A stretch of 64,000 nt of DNA from Eukaryota sp. TZLM1-RC (GCA_040285825.1 JAUPSS010000004.1:1902550-1966549), one strand, 5' to 3'; shown: positions 9,964-20,244, numbered from the stretch's first letter. Translations and numbers: made by a program. The notes: a model not told the origin generated them from the letters alone.

Positions 9964-10203
9964 ATGTCACAAAGTGTACACCAACGTCGCACACCAGCTA
10001 CCTCAGCACCCAAGCGTAAGAGGTCGGGCAAGAGTCAGAAGAAGAAGTTCTCATTTGGTAGTGTGGCTCTCTATTCGTTTATTGGACTTATTCTCATCTC
10101 TTCTTCTGCTATTTCCTTCCTAAACTCATCCAAAATGTTCAGGGATCCCTCAACTCAAGCACCAGAGACCTCTGAAGATGTTGAAATGGAAGACTTTGAG
10201 TAA
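9964..10203 (+). CDS. small single-pass membrane protein
   Basis: A 79-residue protein from the ATG at 9964. It has a basic, Lys/Arg/Ser-rich N-terminus (about 1-29), one hydrophobic segment (about 33-52, VALYSFIGLILISSSAISF) and a short acidic tail. Size and layout resemble small ER translocon-associated proteins such as SERP1/RAMP4 or Sec61-beta, but I see no decisive motif, and the acidic tail after the membrane segment argues for caution. Positive-inside rule predicts a cytosolic N-terminus. It converges with the minus-strand gene ending at 10552. Confidence 0.5.
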   Translation: MSQSVHQRRTPATSAPKRKRSGKSQKKKFSFGSVALYSFIGLILISSSAISFLNSSKMFRDPSTQAPETSEDVEMEDFE

Positions 10204-10551
10204 AGTTGCCATAGATAGTTTGTTGTTCTTGTAAAGGTTGTGTATGTCAGTTTCGTGCTTCTACATCCCATATTACGTTTACATATATGATACCACACTT
10301 CAAGACTACTGAATTTTATGTATAGTGAGTTGAGTTTCAGAAACAGCAACTAATGACTCTGTGAGACATGAATGATGAACTAACCAAACCATTGAGCATC
10401 AGAATTACAGAATTGTGGCATCCTTCATATTGGTTATTGTACTGCAATTGAAGGAATTTACTTAAATAATTGAGAACCACTTGCATATTTACGGAAATGG
10501 TGATTCCTGTCAATAAAAAACTATATCAAAATCACTTTCAAATAAACCTTA
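10204..10551. other. convergent intergenic region
   Basis: The 3' flanks of two converging genes. AATAAA-type candidates occur near the right end (around 10,511 on the plus strand and 10,540). No gene seen. Confidence 0.35.
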
Positions 10552-12045
10552 TCAACTACTAATCCACTTTGCCACAACTCCTAATGACGGCAGAGGTTTA
10601 TCAAACTGAGTTAAAGTATTGGATAGTAATGATTCAAAGTTTGGAAGTACTTCCTTAGCAATCGATTTAGTAAACATCGAACTACCAGAATCTTTGGAGA
10701 TAAAATCAATAATTGAAGAACAGCATCGAGAAATCAAACTAGGAAAATTACAAATAGCCGACAAGGCCAAAACAACTAAAGGTACTATGACAAGAATTTT
10801 CAAAACAAAACTACTGGAGCAACTATTCCAAACAGAGTCAAAATGATCTAAATAACAATTAAAGACAGACCAAACTTTTTCAACAACAAGTTTACTCCTG
10901 AAAGCTTTGAAATTAATACTAAAGACATTTAATTCATCCTCAATTGAATAAGCCTTCACCTTACCATCCACTTCTTCTATCATTGGTAATGGTAAACAAA
11001 TAGAGGAAAAGAGTAGAGAAAAATATTTACTCAATGGGTCAAGAGCATCTTTGTTATTGATTACTCGGAAAAATTCAATAACAACATTGGGAAGTTTTAT
11101 AAAAGGATTCCAATTAAGTTTAATCAATTCTAAACTAAATAAAGGAGAGACAATCTCGGTAAACAACAATGTTAAATGTTCAATTTCGTGACCAAATTGC
11201 TGACTGGAGCGAACAGTTTCGATAAAAGAATTCAATAGATTATTAAAACCAATAATACTATCATCTAAATCTGAAGTTAATTCATTTGCTTTGGTAGAAC
11301 ATTTAAATTGAGTAGAGTCTTTAAAACTAGTTCCGAGTGATTGGAATTTCTGTAAAATTAATAAATTTTCTAGAGCATTGGAAGATATTTCATTTAAACA
11401 ATGACGATATTGCCTCCTGTTATTGACAATGAATTTCAGCAGATCTAAATAATACTCATTGAAGCAATAATTAACCAAGGCACTTCTTTTATAATTGAAA
11501 GCAATTAATCTTTTGAATTGTAATAATAACTTCTGTGATTGTGTAAATAAATCTTCAAGCACGGAGTATTTGACTTCGAGTTGGGAAAGTAATTGACATA
11601 GTTTGTCCTCGTCGTTAGAATCAAAAGAAGTTTGGGCTTCTGAATTTGCATTGATAATATATTCATTTCGAATATTCAACAACTTCCCCTTCACTTCTTC
11701 AATGGACTGCGGAAATTGTTGAGCAGTGGTTGGCATTGGTGGTTTCTCTGGCTGTTCAATAGCAAACTCTTCCCCTATGACATCATCTGATTGATTCATG
11801 GGATCTAGAGTTGTAAATGAACGATCGGAGCTGTTTTGAAGGGTCTCCAAAAAATCCTCGTCAACAACAAAAGTTTCTTCAGTAGTTTGAACATCATGAA
11901 ATTGTTTGCTAACTTCAGGTAGTGGAGAAGAAGGTGGAGAAAGAGGTTGAGTGTGAAATGTGAATAAGGAAGAAGGTACAGAAAGTGCTGGCTTGATGGA
12001 GGAAACCTTTCGCTTCCTACGACCAAAAGATACTTCCCGAGACAT
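10552..12045 (-). CDS. C-terminally membrane-anchored helical protein, unknown
   Basis: A 497-residue protein from the ATG at 12043-12045. The first 100 residues are Ser/Pro-rich and probably disordered, with basic stretches (RRKRK). Residues about 110-400 are mostly helical, with heptad-like spacing. One strong hydrophobic segment lies near residue 420 (ILVIVPLVVLALSAI), followed by about 60 residues. A long cytosolic helical part with a single C-terminal membrane anchor is the architecture of KASH proteins and of some Golgi or ER tethers. The KASH idea is only architectural: I see no PPPX-type ending. No close family is recognised. Confidence 0.6.
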   Translation of the reverse strand: MSREVSFGRRKRKVSSIKPALSVPSSLFTFHTQPLSPPSSPLPEVSKQFHDVQTTEETFVVDEDFLETLQNSSDRSFTTLDPMNQSDDVIGEEFAIEQPEKPPMPTTAQQFPQSIEEVKGKLLNIRNEYIINANSEAQTSFDSNDEDKLCQLLSQLEVKYSVLEDLFTQSQKLLLQFKRLIAFNYKRSALVNYCFNEYYLDLLKFIVNNRRQYRHCLNEISSNALENLLILQKFQSLGTSFKDSTQFKCSTKANELTSDLDDSIIGFNNLLNSFIETVRSSQQFGHEIEHLTLLFTEIVSPLFSLELIKLNWNPFIKLPNVVIEFFRVINNKDALDPLSKYFSLLFSSICLPLPMIEEVDGKVKAYSIEDELNVFSINFKAFRSKLVVEKVWSVFNCYLDHFDSVWNSCSSSFVLKILVIVPLVVLALSAICNFPSLISRCCSSIIDFISKDSGSSMFTKSIAKEVLPNFESLLSNTLTQFDKPLPSLGVVAKWISS

Positions 12046-12223
12046 CGGCTAGCAGCACAAAAATGTCAAGTTGCAACCCGTTGAGATTACTGGAAAGTTA
12101 AGATGAAATGAATCAAGTTGATCTTTTCATTTCCTTTCAGATACTGATCAACATGAATCATATTAAGGACAGCATAGACACTTCTTACAAGTGAGTAATC
12201 TATTTTTAAGGACCGTTGCACTT

Positions 12224-12640
12224 TTACCTGTACGGTCGTGGGTTAAATACTTGATGTTTCTTAATCTTTTGACAACGAACATTCTTTGTAGGTGCATGAT
12301 GTTTAAAATTGGTTTGCTTCCGATCACCCATCACTACAATGTTATATTCTGGACCTCCAAACTTGCTTTCAAATTCATTCATCCATCTTGCCTCAAACCT
12401 CTCTGTGACCATGAATCTGCATACTTCTCGAGACTTTGTTGGGAGATTGGACAGACCAAATTCTAAATAGTCAATTGTTTTGGAGCGCACAAAAGTTCTC
12501 CAACAGTTTGTAATCCATAATTTCCACACTGTCAGCAATCCTAAATTCGTTAATGAAAGCTTTGCTGTTTTGTACAATTGTGAACAAAGCTTTGAAAATA
12601 ATGAATTTTTCTGAGCCATACTAATTAATGTCGACGCCAA
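12224..12640 (-). pseudogene. Fanzor fragment, lineage Fz-C (RuvC-I to RuvC-II spacer)
   Basis: A 138-codon minus-strand frame. Its last 60 residues match the Fz-A pattern around RuvC-II: RWMNEFESKFGG then YNIVVMGDRKQTNFKHHAPTK, comparable to IIWFGNGG...KAPTKKFL in the intact gene. The preceding helical stretch has the expected length. It ends at a stop before the DEYxTS-like glutamate and the zinc cysteines, and RuvC-I is missing on the other side. Sequence is clearly different from Fz-A and Fz-B, so it is a separate lineage if the call is right. Unrelated ORF is the alternative. Confidence 0.42.
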
Positions 12641-12929
12641 TTACTCCTTTCACTGTACAGATTCACCATCTCAAGTAGTGTAATTTTGATTAAATGTTTT
12701 TGTAATGCTGATCATGTTGAGATTACTGGTTAAGTAGCTCTGCCACTCAGTGGATTTCGTTGAAATTGAAATATGTTGTTTAAAATCAAATCAAATATTG
12801 TTTCAAGTCATTATCTACAGTAATTAACTCTGAATATGATAATAGTAATAAAGACTTGTTTATTAAATTTAATACTTAACATAAAACACTTGTAACAAAT
12901 TTTTTTAATGAATTTAATTAAACTGGTAA

Positions 12930-13760
12930 CAAATATGAATAATTTATTGAAGTAGGATTTCCTCTACAGAATCTTTTGCGTTATTATCTCTTGGTCGCTT
13001 TTATAAAGGAAAACATTCAGTCAATCCTTCTTGGCTGATTTCGGAAAAAAGAAAAAATACAAGTTCTCTGTTTATGTGGATGCTTTTTCGTTGTTTGCTG
13101 TGGCCAAACAATTTGCCCAATCATTTAACTTGTAAATGTGGTAAACCTCTTTTGTTTACTCATCTTTTGAACTGTAAACATTTCATTACATTTAGAAGCA
13201 AAGTGCATAATGACGTCAGGGACCACAATTATGTAATGTGCAAATCATATCGAGTAGATTCCTTTTTAGAGCCTTTGTTATCAAAATTAATTCTTGATGA
13301 TCCCAATATTGATAGTACCCGTTACAACAGAGCTTTTATGGGTCTGACAAGAGGTGATCTGGTTGTTCCCGGTTTAAATAATAGTTTTACTATTTTAGAC
13401 GCCATGTCTATTGACCCTTGTAATTCCTCTCACGAACATCTCATTAACTCGGATGTAAATAATCCTCTTCTTGCAGGCGAAAAATATAAAATTGCTAAAT
13501 ATGCGAAACCCATCTCCTCGATTAATGCAAATTCTCATGCTCAATATAATTTATGTCCCTTTGTTTTTTCTTTGCTTGGATCTTTGGGTAAGGCTGCTAT
13601 GACTTTCCTTAAGGATTTTGTTGTAGTTGTAAAGGAAAGAACTGGAAGAATTTTAATCGTGTTTACTGGCAAAACAGGATTGTATTTTCTATTTTTAAGG
13701 GAATGGTAAAACTGATTTCTTATTCACTGTCTTCTTTTGGGAAATTTTCTGAATCTTTGG
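12930..13760 (+). pseudogene. LINE-C fragment with C-terminal zinc and restriction-like endonuclease domain
   Basis: The 211-codon frame (13074-13709) starts with a C-x-C...H-x4-C zinc motif (CKCGKPLLFTHLLNC). It continues with the core of a PDDExK-like domain: RGDLVVPGL, ILDAMSIDPC, then an A-x2-K-x-KYA and a CPFVFSLLGSLGKAA segment. This order (zinc finger, R-D, D, K-x-x-KY) matches the C-terminal endonuclease of site-selective LINEs such as the R2-type groups. It differs strongly from LINE-A. The RT is missing. A 3'-end piece of a LINE (GTAGAGGAAATCC on the minus strand) sits at about 12,936-12,985, again inverted against the plus-strand piece. Confidence 0.6.
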
Positions 13761-13920
13761 CAATTAATTGTTTTGATGTAGGGGAGGGGGGCAGGTTTTG
13801 AGGATGTGGAGTTTTAATTGTGTATTTTATCTTTTCATTTTTGTTGTTGAATAAAATATATAAATGTTGATCTGGTTATTATATCATATCATCTGCTTGT
13901 TTTCAATCTAAGTCTCTGGA

Positions 13921-14780
13921 ATGGAAATGAATCCAGCACCCACATATCCCATAGTCGCCGATGACCAAGACCCTCCTCAATTCCACGTTGATGAAGCAGG
14001 TCCTCTTGAATATGTTCTTATGTACTTTTTCTCTATCTTATTCTTCCCTATCACAATACTGGGTTCTTGGTACACTGTTGAAACTAATGAGGAAGTTGTC
14101 GTGCTCATCTTTGGTAAGCTACGCTGTGTTGCTAATGAAGGTCTTCAATTCCACAGTATTTTTGGCAGAAGGTAAGTCTTTCTCTCTCTCATCCCAGTAT
14201 TTTGAGAATCAGTAAACGTGTCTATAGTATTCGCCATACAAATATTGATGTCGTTGATTCCACTGGAGCCATGCTTGAGGTCTCTGCCGCTATCACGTAT
14301 CAGGTTGAGGATTCTGTTACCGCTTTACTAAACTTTGACGATGTTCATGACTACCTCAAGAACATTTCCCTGTGTGTTCTCCGCCGCATTGTCACTCAAT
14401 ATCCTTATATCTCCGAAACTGATGCGGAACCTTCTCTGAAAGGGGAGAATGCTCTCGTCTCTGCCAGAATGTGTGAACTTTTACAGGAGAAGTCTCAATT
14501 TGCTGGAATCAAAACCCTAACATTTGATCTCATTGATCTTCAATATGACCCAATTATAGCTTCAGCCATGCTTATCAAGCAACAAGCTCATGCCCTACTA
14601 GGTGCCCGCCAACTCATCGTGAAGGGTGCGGTTGATATTATTGTCAGTTCAATTAACAACCTCAAATCACAGGGAGTTGACTTTGATGAAGAAGATAAGA
14701 CCAAGCTGGTAGGGAACCTTCTCTCTGTTATCTGCAGTGATGTTGGTGTTACTCCTGTGCTAAATGTTGGTGTTAACTAG
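13921..14780 (+). CDS. SPFH/stomatin-like membrane protein (two exons)
   Basis: Exon 1 is 13921-14171 and exon 2 is 14198-14780; joined they give 277 residues in one frame. A hydrophobic segment (about 32-53) precedes a band-7/SPFH domain: TNEEVVVLIFGKL, then IDVVDSTGAMLEVSAAITYQ (DVxTxDG-type strand), YLKNISLCVLRRIV, and a helical tail rich in Ala and Gln that forms coiled coils in the family. SPFH proteins form large ring assemblies on membranes and scaffold microdomains. The exon junction splits a Ser codon and restores the domain exactly at the expected place, which supports the intron. AATAAA follows 21 nt after the stop. Confidence 0.75.
14172..14197 (+). other. 26-nt spliceosomal intron
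   Basis: GTAAGT...CATCCCAG interrupts the SPFH gene in phase 2. Without removal, the frame meets TAA immediately; with removal, the two halves of the SPFH domain join in frame. It is a pyrimidine-rich tract with no obvious branch-point consensus. Length is near the lower limit known for spliceosomal introns. Confidence 0.8.
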
Positions 14781-14851
14781 GTGATATATTGGTTATAAAT
14801 AAATTGTATAAAGTTTTTGGTTTATATTTACACTCAGCTGTTTGTGTTTGG

Positions 14852-15127
14852 TTATCCTTTGGCAAACTCTGGGTCCTCAAACACAAGGTTTCCGTCTTCA
14901 TTGACCTCAGCATATGTCAGTATAAGTAGGTCATCATTGTTGATGTCAAGATCGGAGACAGTTGAATCTAGATCCATCGCAGCTCCATCCTTGTATAATC
15001 GCATCTGATCAGGTGGAATGTTGGTTATGTGGGTAAGACGTTCTAAAACATGCATAAGGGTTTCATTGAATGCTACATTGAAGAAGATGGTGCGGTTTAA
15101 TCTTCGTATCCTGACATATAGTGACAT
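14852..15127 (-). CDS. elongin B-like ubiquitin-fold protein
   Basis: A 91-residue protein with a ubiquitin-like fold. The line VRIRRLNRTIFFNV, then NIPPDQMRLYKDG and TVSDLDI, follows elongin B (IRR-x-x-TTIF, PPDEQRLYKD). Elongin B pairs with elongin C as adaptor in cullin-2/5 ubiquitin ligases and in the elongin transcription factor. The protein is shorter than the animal one (about 118) and lacks its C-terminal tail. Another ubiquitin-like protein is possible, but the RLYKD match is specific. It converges with the SPFH gene with a 71-bp gap. Confidence 0.65.
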   Translation of the reverse strand: MSLYVRIRRLNRTIFFNVAFNETLMHVLERLTHITNIPPDQMRLYKDGAAMDLDSTVSDLDINNDDLLILTYAEVNEDGNLVFEDPEFAKG

Positions 15128-15929
15128 AAAGTGTGAAAATGTTCTCTGATTGTTGGAATTTTATTTGCAGGAAACAATCCTTGCTTCTCACAAAATCCAT
15201 AGAACATGAGGCTGATTCATTGTGTTATTATGTCAATAATGCAGTAGCATTAAATTCAGATGGATTATCATCTGGAAGATTAATTTTACTTCCGGATTTT
15301 TATTTTCCGTCTTTGTAACAACAAATCCTTTTTTTCACAAATTCTAAAATTAAATTGACGAGTTTCAATGTTTCTAAAATCAGTTCTAATTTTAACAATA
15401 TTTTCAAACACTTCTAACATTAATTATTTTAATTAATAATTATAATTAAAAATTTTTCATTCATTTGTTTATTAAATTTGCAATTCAATAAATGATTCAG
15501 ATTGATAAGCTGACCACAACGACAAATCAAATCATTTGGCACACTGCATGGTCACAGAAAACACCTCATCCTTAGGGCAGTTGTCCATTGATGATCATTC
15601 AACAGTAAGCCATAAACATTTGGAATTTGAAAAAAATAAAACAACTTGAGCTACTTTTCTTAAGATCAATTGAGAAGATGGCAAAAAACGGGATTTTCTT
15701 CCTTAGCCAAGCTAAGACGTACAGTGAAAATCAAGTTTTCAAAAACTTTCAGTATTTTTTCTGCAATTTGGCGTATACAAATCTTAAAGAAATCAAACTT
15801 CTGGGTGGAATTTCTTAAATATCGCTAGGAAAGCATTTGGACCATATTTGAAGAGAGAAGGATCCGATTTCGTTCTGCAAAGACACCAAATTAGCACTAA
15901 CACAACATTCTATTAAATGTTGGTATTCA
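15128..15929. other. intergenic spacer
   Basis: No convincing gene. Short plus-strand frames at 15133-15318 and 15627-15818 lack homology or composition bias. The stretch 15,350-15,500 is very AT-rich. A candidate promoter region for the elongin B-like gene lies at its left edge. Confidence 0.3.
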
Positions 15930-16852
15930 GGAAAACGTTAATAACGTTTAATAATATTTGCAGCTCGGCTGTTTTAAATCAAGATCTTCACTCATTGTTA
16001 TTGGAAAAGGGTGTTTGTGAAAACAAGGCGTCAGATTCTTCACTTTTTGTAACCATTGTACCACGAAGATTTGGATTGTGTGCCACTAATGAAGCATTTG
16101 TAACAAAAATGAGATTATATTTGAACATCCCCATTAACCAATTATTATCAAAAGAAAAATGTATTTGTTCGAATTCACCTCAACTCACTTTGCGCCATGC
16201 TCTAAATTGCTCTAAATTGATAACTTATCGTTCTTCATTACATGATGCTGTTAGAGACACTGTTTTCAATATGGCACAAACTGCAAGGATATCGTGTATC
16301 AAAGAGCCCCTGCTGAAGGAAACACTTTCTCTGAATAATTTTGGTTCTGATGATAGAGGTGATGAATACTGTGATTGGATTGATAATTCTGAAGCTATTG
16401 TTGACTTTGTCTCATGTAATGTTGCAAACGATACTTTGGTTCACAGAAGTAAACTTAATCCTGTGGCTGCTCTGGATTTTAAAGCAAAAGAAAAACACAG
16501 AAAATATGATAAAGAAATTGAAGATGCAAATGTCGATAGAAATACACAGCTGGTTTTTATTGCTTTTCCATTTTCGATAAATGGAAGATTATCAATTGAA
16601 GCAGAAACTTTTTTGGATGACTTCCAAAAAATGGTGAAAGAAAAAACAATGAAAAGATTTGATATTTTTTTATGGCGATCACGGATTCAATTTGCCATTA
16701 TTAATAGATTACCGCGGTTTTTCAATCGAATTAGAGAAGCTTTAGCTAGACAGCAAGCAAATCAAGATTTTGTAGAGGAAATCTTGGTTCAATGATAGTC
16801 GTCCCATTGGTTATGAGTTAATTTAATTAAGTGTGCAAATTCAATAAATACG
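15930..16852 (+). mobile_element. LINE-A C-terminal half with zinc motif and endonuclease domain, 5'-truncated
   Basis: The 292-codon frame (15917-16795) covers the end of the polymerase and the C-terminal domains. There is a CICSNSPQLTLRHALNC zinc motif, then a restriction-like endonuclease core (IVDFVSCNVAN, LDFKAKEKHRKY with the K-x4-KY helix, FIAFPFSINGRLSIEAETFL), and a helix ending RLPRFFNRIREALARQQ. After the stop a 57-bp 3' UTR shared with the 5,727 copy ends in TTCAATAAATAC at 16,852. The 5' truncation is typical of LINE insertion. It is the most complete LINE-A C-terminus in the window and serves as its reference. Confidence 0.8.
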
Positions 16853-17136
16853 ATATCTGGAAAACGTTTCAAAAAATCAAAAATGAAATTTTTGCCTCCA
16901 CCAACAAACGCAGCTTCACACAAATAATTTGATTTGTGGAAATCTAAGCCTCCCAATTCTGTGCTACAAAAAATATGACTACGTAAATAAGAAGAATCAA
17001 TATCAAGCAAATTAGCCAAAAACTTTGTTCTTAATTCGTTAAAAATTCTGCAAAATTCAAGAGATATTGACAGTGTGGTTGAACGCAGGACATGAGAAAA
17101 TTTACCTGAATAACAAATCCTGAGAAAGAAGAACAC
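16853..17136 (-). mobile_element. LINE-B fragment (RT thumb), inverted
   Basis: The minus-strand frame matches the same region as LINE-A but at low identity: FNELRTKFLANLLD and ELGGLDFHKSNYL against FNELRTKVLSQLLG and YGGLGWTKAS. It is therefore a related but distinct LINE subfamily. It begins exactly where the LINE-A 3' end stops, in opposite orientation. Confidence 0.65.
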
Positions 17137-17627
17137 TTATATTTTATTTCTATTTTATTATTCAACACCTGATGAATAGTTATTCTTTCTAATTACAGGA
17201 CTGTTCACAAGAATGTGGCTCCTGCAGTATTTCTTTCAGGCAAAAGCATGATCATTGGATTTTTCCTCAAATAACCATTGTTGTATAGGAAATTCAGCTA
17301 TCCACAGATATTGAATGATCGATCTCAAACCGGCAGGTGGCAGAAGAAAATTTAAATAGTGAGTAATTTTCAAATCTCTAAGATCTAGAAGTTTATGTAT
17401 TTATTGTGACTTTGAACAGTTAGCAGTGAAATGACGCACTAAAATATACTATAATCATGATTTTATTTTGAAATGCAGAACGAAATAGAAAGCAAAATAG
17501 AATCAATCAACAAAATATCAGTCAAAGTTAATTAAATAAAAGCTGAAAGATGGTGATAAATGATTGCTAATACACGAGAAGTCACAGAGAATAAAAACAA
17601 GTAAAGTACCAAAAACAATACAAACCG
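17137..17627. other. intergenic spacer, 3' flank of TTLL gene
   Basis: No gene supported. AT-rich, with several AATAAA-like sites that could serve as polyadenylation signals on the minus strand. Confidence 0.3.
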
Positions 17628-20081
17628 TTAACCCAAACAATCCCAATTTGCAACTGATTCAACTGCAAAAGGGTCTTGATCACAGCTGTCAAAAACATTA
17701 CTGAAAAAAGAATTTGCTCTCGATTTGGTGAAAGACATACTTGGATTTTTATTAAATATAGAGGTCAGGACATCTGCTTTAAAAGGCACTGGATTCATCA
17801 GTTTGACTGAGTCCTGAATTAAAGAAACTTTTATAATTTTATCCAACTCATTGATAATTGCCAAAGAAGGACTAGAATTGACTTCTAGAATAAAAGGGCT
17901 GAGATCAGATGTCAACAAAATGTCATAACCAAAAATTTCAAAGCATTTCGAAGGAGGAAATGTACTCAACCTTTTTTGGTAGCCATTGAGACATTTTTTT
18001 GACTTTAATATTGACTTCTTGATTTTTTGCCAAATTTCAACTTCAAAATCAATATCATTTTCCCTGCAATACCTTCTAAATGCTGATAAGGAACATTTGT
18101 TTGACTTGGCCAATTCACTTTCAGAGCACAGATCATCCTTTATTGGAGGTTTGATCATGTTTAAAAAGGGATTATTATGACTGCATTGAATAGAAGAATT
18201 CGTTAGATGAATGAAGTGGTTATCAAGATCCTTGGCTGAAATACTATAATCAAGACAGCAAAATCGGCAGAAACCTTGATTGTATAAATAAATTTTAAAA
18301 GGACACGCAGTAACTAAAACATAAAGTCTTAAATCAAATTTTCGAGAAGAGATCAGAAATGGATCATGAATGTATTTTTGAATTGTAATTGGTGACGTAA
18401 CATTAAACGAGAGATCCTTATTTGATTGATCAAGACAAATAATTTTAAGATTTCTTCCTCTTGAAGAACAATTTGTTTTAATAATCCAAAAAGATCCCTC
18501 TTCCTCACAATTGTTGGATTGAATATAATCATTGAATAACGTAAACTGGTTTGGCATTTCAAACGTTAATGGTATTAAATTGCAAGTATTATTGGTCTGT
18601 AAAAGTCTGCTCAAAGAGTCTTTGGAGGTCAAGGGAAAAGAGATTGGTAATTTTGAAATGGTCTGAAATCTGAAAAAATATCTGAAATTATAGACATCAG
18701 ACGGATTAAATGACTTGAAAGGAAAAACATTGCTGAATTTAGGTTTCCCATAAAGAAAAACAACAGAAAAACGAGCCCAAAAAGACAAGAAATTAATGTC
18801 ATGTACAGTACCTTCATCATCATCCGAATCAAAACACTTGAACTTGGGAACTTCATTATTTAATTCATCAAATAAGATTGGACTAGTTACGTTAGATAGA
18901 CCCATAACTATAGTACTTAAAGATTCCTCAGTAAAAGAAGAAGCAAATGACCGAATTTTAACTGAATCCTTCTTAGGGAACTGCAAAGTAAAAGAAAAGT
19001 CATTTAAATTCTTTGTAGGTCTAATGAAAATGGAAGAAATTGAAGGAAAATAGGAGAAATAATCAAACTGATGAGCATTTGATTGAGAAACTGATTGAAA
19101 CTCATCATCAGAATAACAGTTTTCATCAGAACCCGCATCTTTTTGAACTTTTCCATCAGAATCCGATTGACTTTCATTATCCTGAGAAGTTTCTGAATAA
19201 TGACCGTCTAAACAAGGTTCAAAATCTGCATCTTTTTGAACTTTTCCATCAGAATCCGATTGACTTTCATTATCCTGAGAAGTTTCTGAATAATGACCGT
19301 CTAAACAAGGTTCAAAATCTGCATCTTTTTGAACTTTTCCATCAGAATCCGATTGACTTTCATTATCCTGAAAAATTTCTGAATAATGACCGTCTAAACA
19401 AGGTTCAAAATCTGCATCTTTTTGAACTTTTCCATCAGAATCATCTTGAACCGGCAAACCTGAAATATCATTGAGAAATAAATCTTGAAACTCAAAATCA
19501 CCATCTGAGTCCACATGGAGGTCAATAATATCAACATTTTTGGTCCTTTCTGATTCGGACACGGATAAAAAATCACTTTCCTCCTCAGAAAAATCAAAAA
19601 CCATTGAATTACTTGGTACCAAGTCATGATCCCTAGAACTTTTAATAAATGCACTACTCAATGATACACTTTCGGCTGCACCTTCGGCAGACAACAGAAG
19701 CGTGGGATAATGTGGATCTCTAACAACTTTGGTTGGGGTGCTTGAGGAGGATGAGGAGATAGTTGGCTTTGATGGTTTAGTTTTCTTCTTCCTAATTGGA
19801 ACTTTGGGTAATGAAGGTTTTGGTTTCTTTGCAACAGTGAGGTTGCTTTGGGCAGTGATGGGACGCAATGGTTGTTCTCTTGATGAGTGATTTGAACGAC
19901 TTGTTGTTTTTCTTGTGGCTTTTTTGGATGTGGTAAGGGTTGTATTTGAAGTGGAACAAGGTTTATGTTTAAAGACAGCAGAACGGACAGCCGAATACCG
20001 CAAGGATGACAACAAGCCTGAGGGTATCATTTGAGGGACATTGGTGGATTGTTTGTTGATGACAGATTCAAAACAATTCAT
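17628..20081 (-). CDS. tubulin tyrosine ligase-like (TTLL) glutamylase/glycylase with repeat-bearing N-terminus
   Basis: An 817-residue protein. The first ~330 residues are low-complexity: Ser/Thr/Lys-rich, then acidic with three and a bit 31-residue repeats. The catalytic TTL domain spans about 500-780: FWIIKTNCSSRGRNLK (nucleotide-binding loop), KFDLRLYVLVT, DNHFIHLTNSSIQ, FEIFGYDILLTSDL and FILEVNSSPSL. These are the conserved ATP-grasp motifs of TTLL enzymes, which add glutamate or glycine chains to tubulin on axonemes and cytoplasmic microtubules. Which amino acid is added cannot be told. The long acidic N-terminus is unusual. The ATG at 20079-20081 is the first in frame. Confidence 0.85.
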   Translation of the reverse strand: MNCFESVINKQSTNVPQMIPSGLLSSLRYSAVRSAVFKHKPCSTSNTTLTTSKKATRKTTSRSNHSSREQPLRPITAQSNLTVAKKPKPSLPKVPIRKKKTKPSKPTISSSSSSTPTKVVRDPHYPTLLLSAEGAAESVSLSSAFIKSSRDHDLVPSNSMVFDFSEEESDFLSVSESERTKNVDIIDLHVDSDGDFEFQDLFLNDISGLPVQDDSDGKVQKDADFEPCLDGHYSEIFQDNESQSDSDGKVQKDADFEPCLDGHYSETSQDNESQSDSDGKVQKDADFEPCLDGHYSETSQDNESQSDSDGKVQKDAGSDENCYSDDEFQSVSQSNAHQFDYFSYFPSISSIFIRPTKNLNDFSFTLQFPKKDSVKIRSFASSFTEESLSTIVMGLSNVTSPILFDELNNEVPKFKCFDSDDDEGTVHDINFLSFWARFSVVFLYGKPKFSNVFPFKSFNPSDVYNFRYFFRFQTISKLPISFPLTSKDSLSRLLQTNNTCNLIPLTFEMPNQFTLFNDYIQSNNCEEEGSFWIIKTNCSSRGRNLKIICLDQSNKDLSFNVTSPITIQKYIHDPFLISSRKFDLRLYVLVTACPFKIYLYNQGFCRFCCLDYSISAKDLDNHFIHLTNSSIQCSHNNPFLNMIKPPIKDDLCSESELAKSNKCSLSAFRRYCRENDIDFEVEIWQKIKKSILKSKKCLNGYQKRLSTFPPSKCFEIFGYDILLTSDLSPFILEVNSSPSLAIINELDKIIKVSLIQDSVKLMNPVPFKADVLTSIFNKNPSMSFTKSRANSFFSNVFDSCDQDPFAVESVANWDCLG
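19135..19450 (-). repeat. 93-bp tandem repeat inside the TTLL gene
   Basis: Units start at 19135, 19228, 19321 and 19414, exactly 93 bp apart, the last partial. Each codes a 31-residue acidic unit containing KVQKDADFEPCLDGHYSE. The units differ by only a few bases, so the array is recent. An open antisense frame (19040-19474) is a by-product of the repeat. Confidence 0.92.
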
Positions 20082-20244
20082 TTCTCAAACCTGATTTATC
20101 CATCTGTCACAAAAGGACTTCTCAATTTTGAGAAAACAGTGAAAAAGATTTTCTTTATCCTACAATAATCTCATCATGAATAACAATTTATTCTTTTATA
20201 TATAATATATTAATTTAATAAAGTTAAAAGAAAAACTAAAAAGA

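Noticed and set aside
13770-13800. GGGGAGGGGGGCAGG as a second G-quadruplex
   Set aside because: Only two to three G runs of sufficient length, so weak; not listed as a feature.
19040-19474. Antisense 144-codon frame with regular repeats
   Set aside because: It is the shadow of the 93-bp repeat in the TTLL gene; a 93-bp unit keeps all frames periodic.
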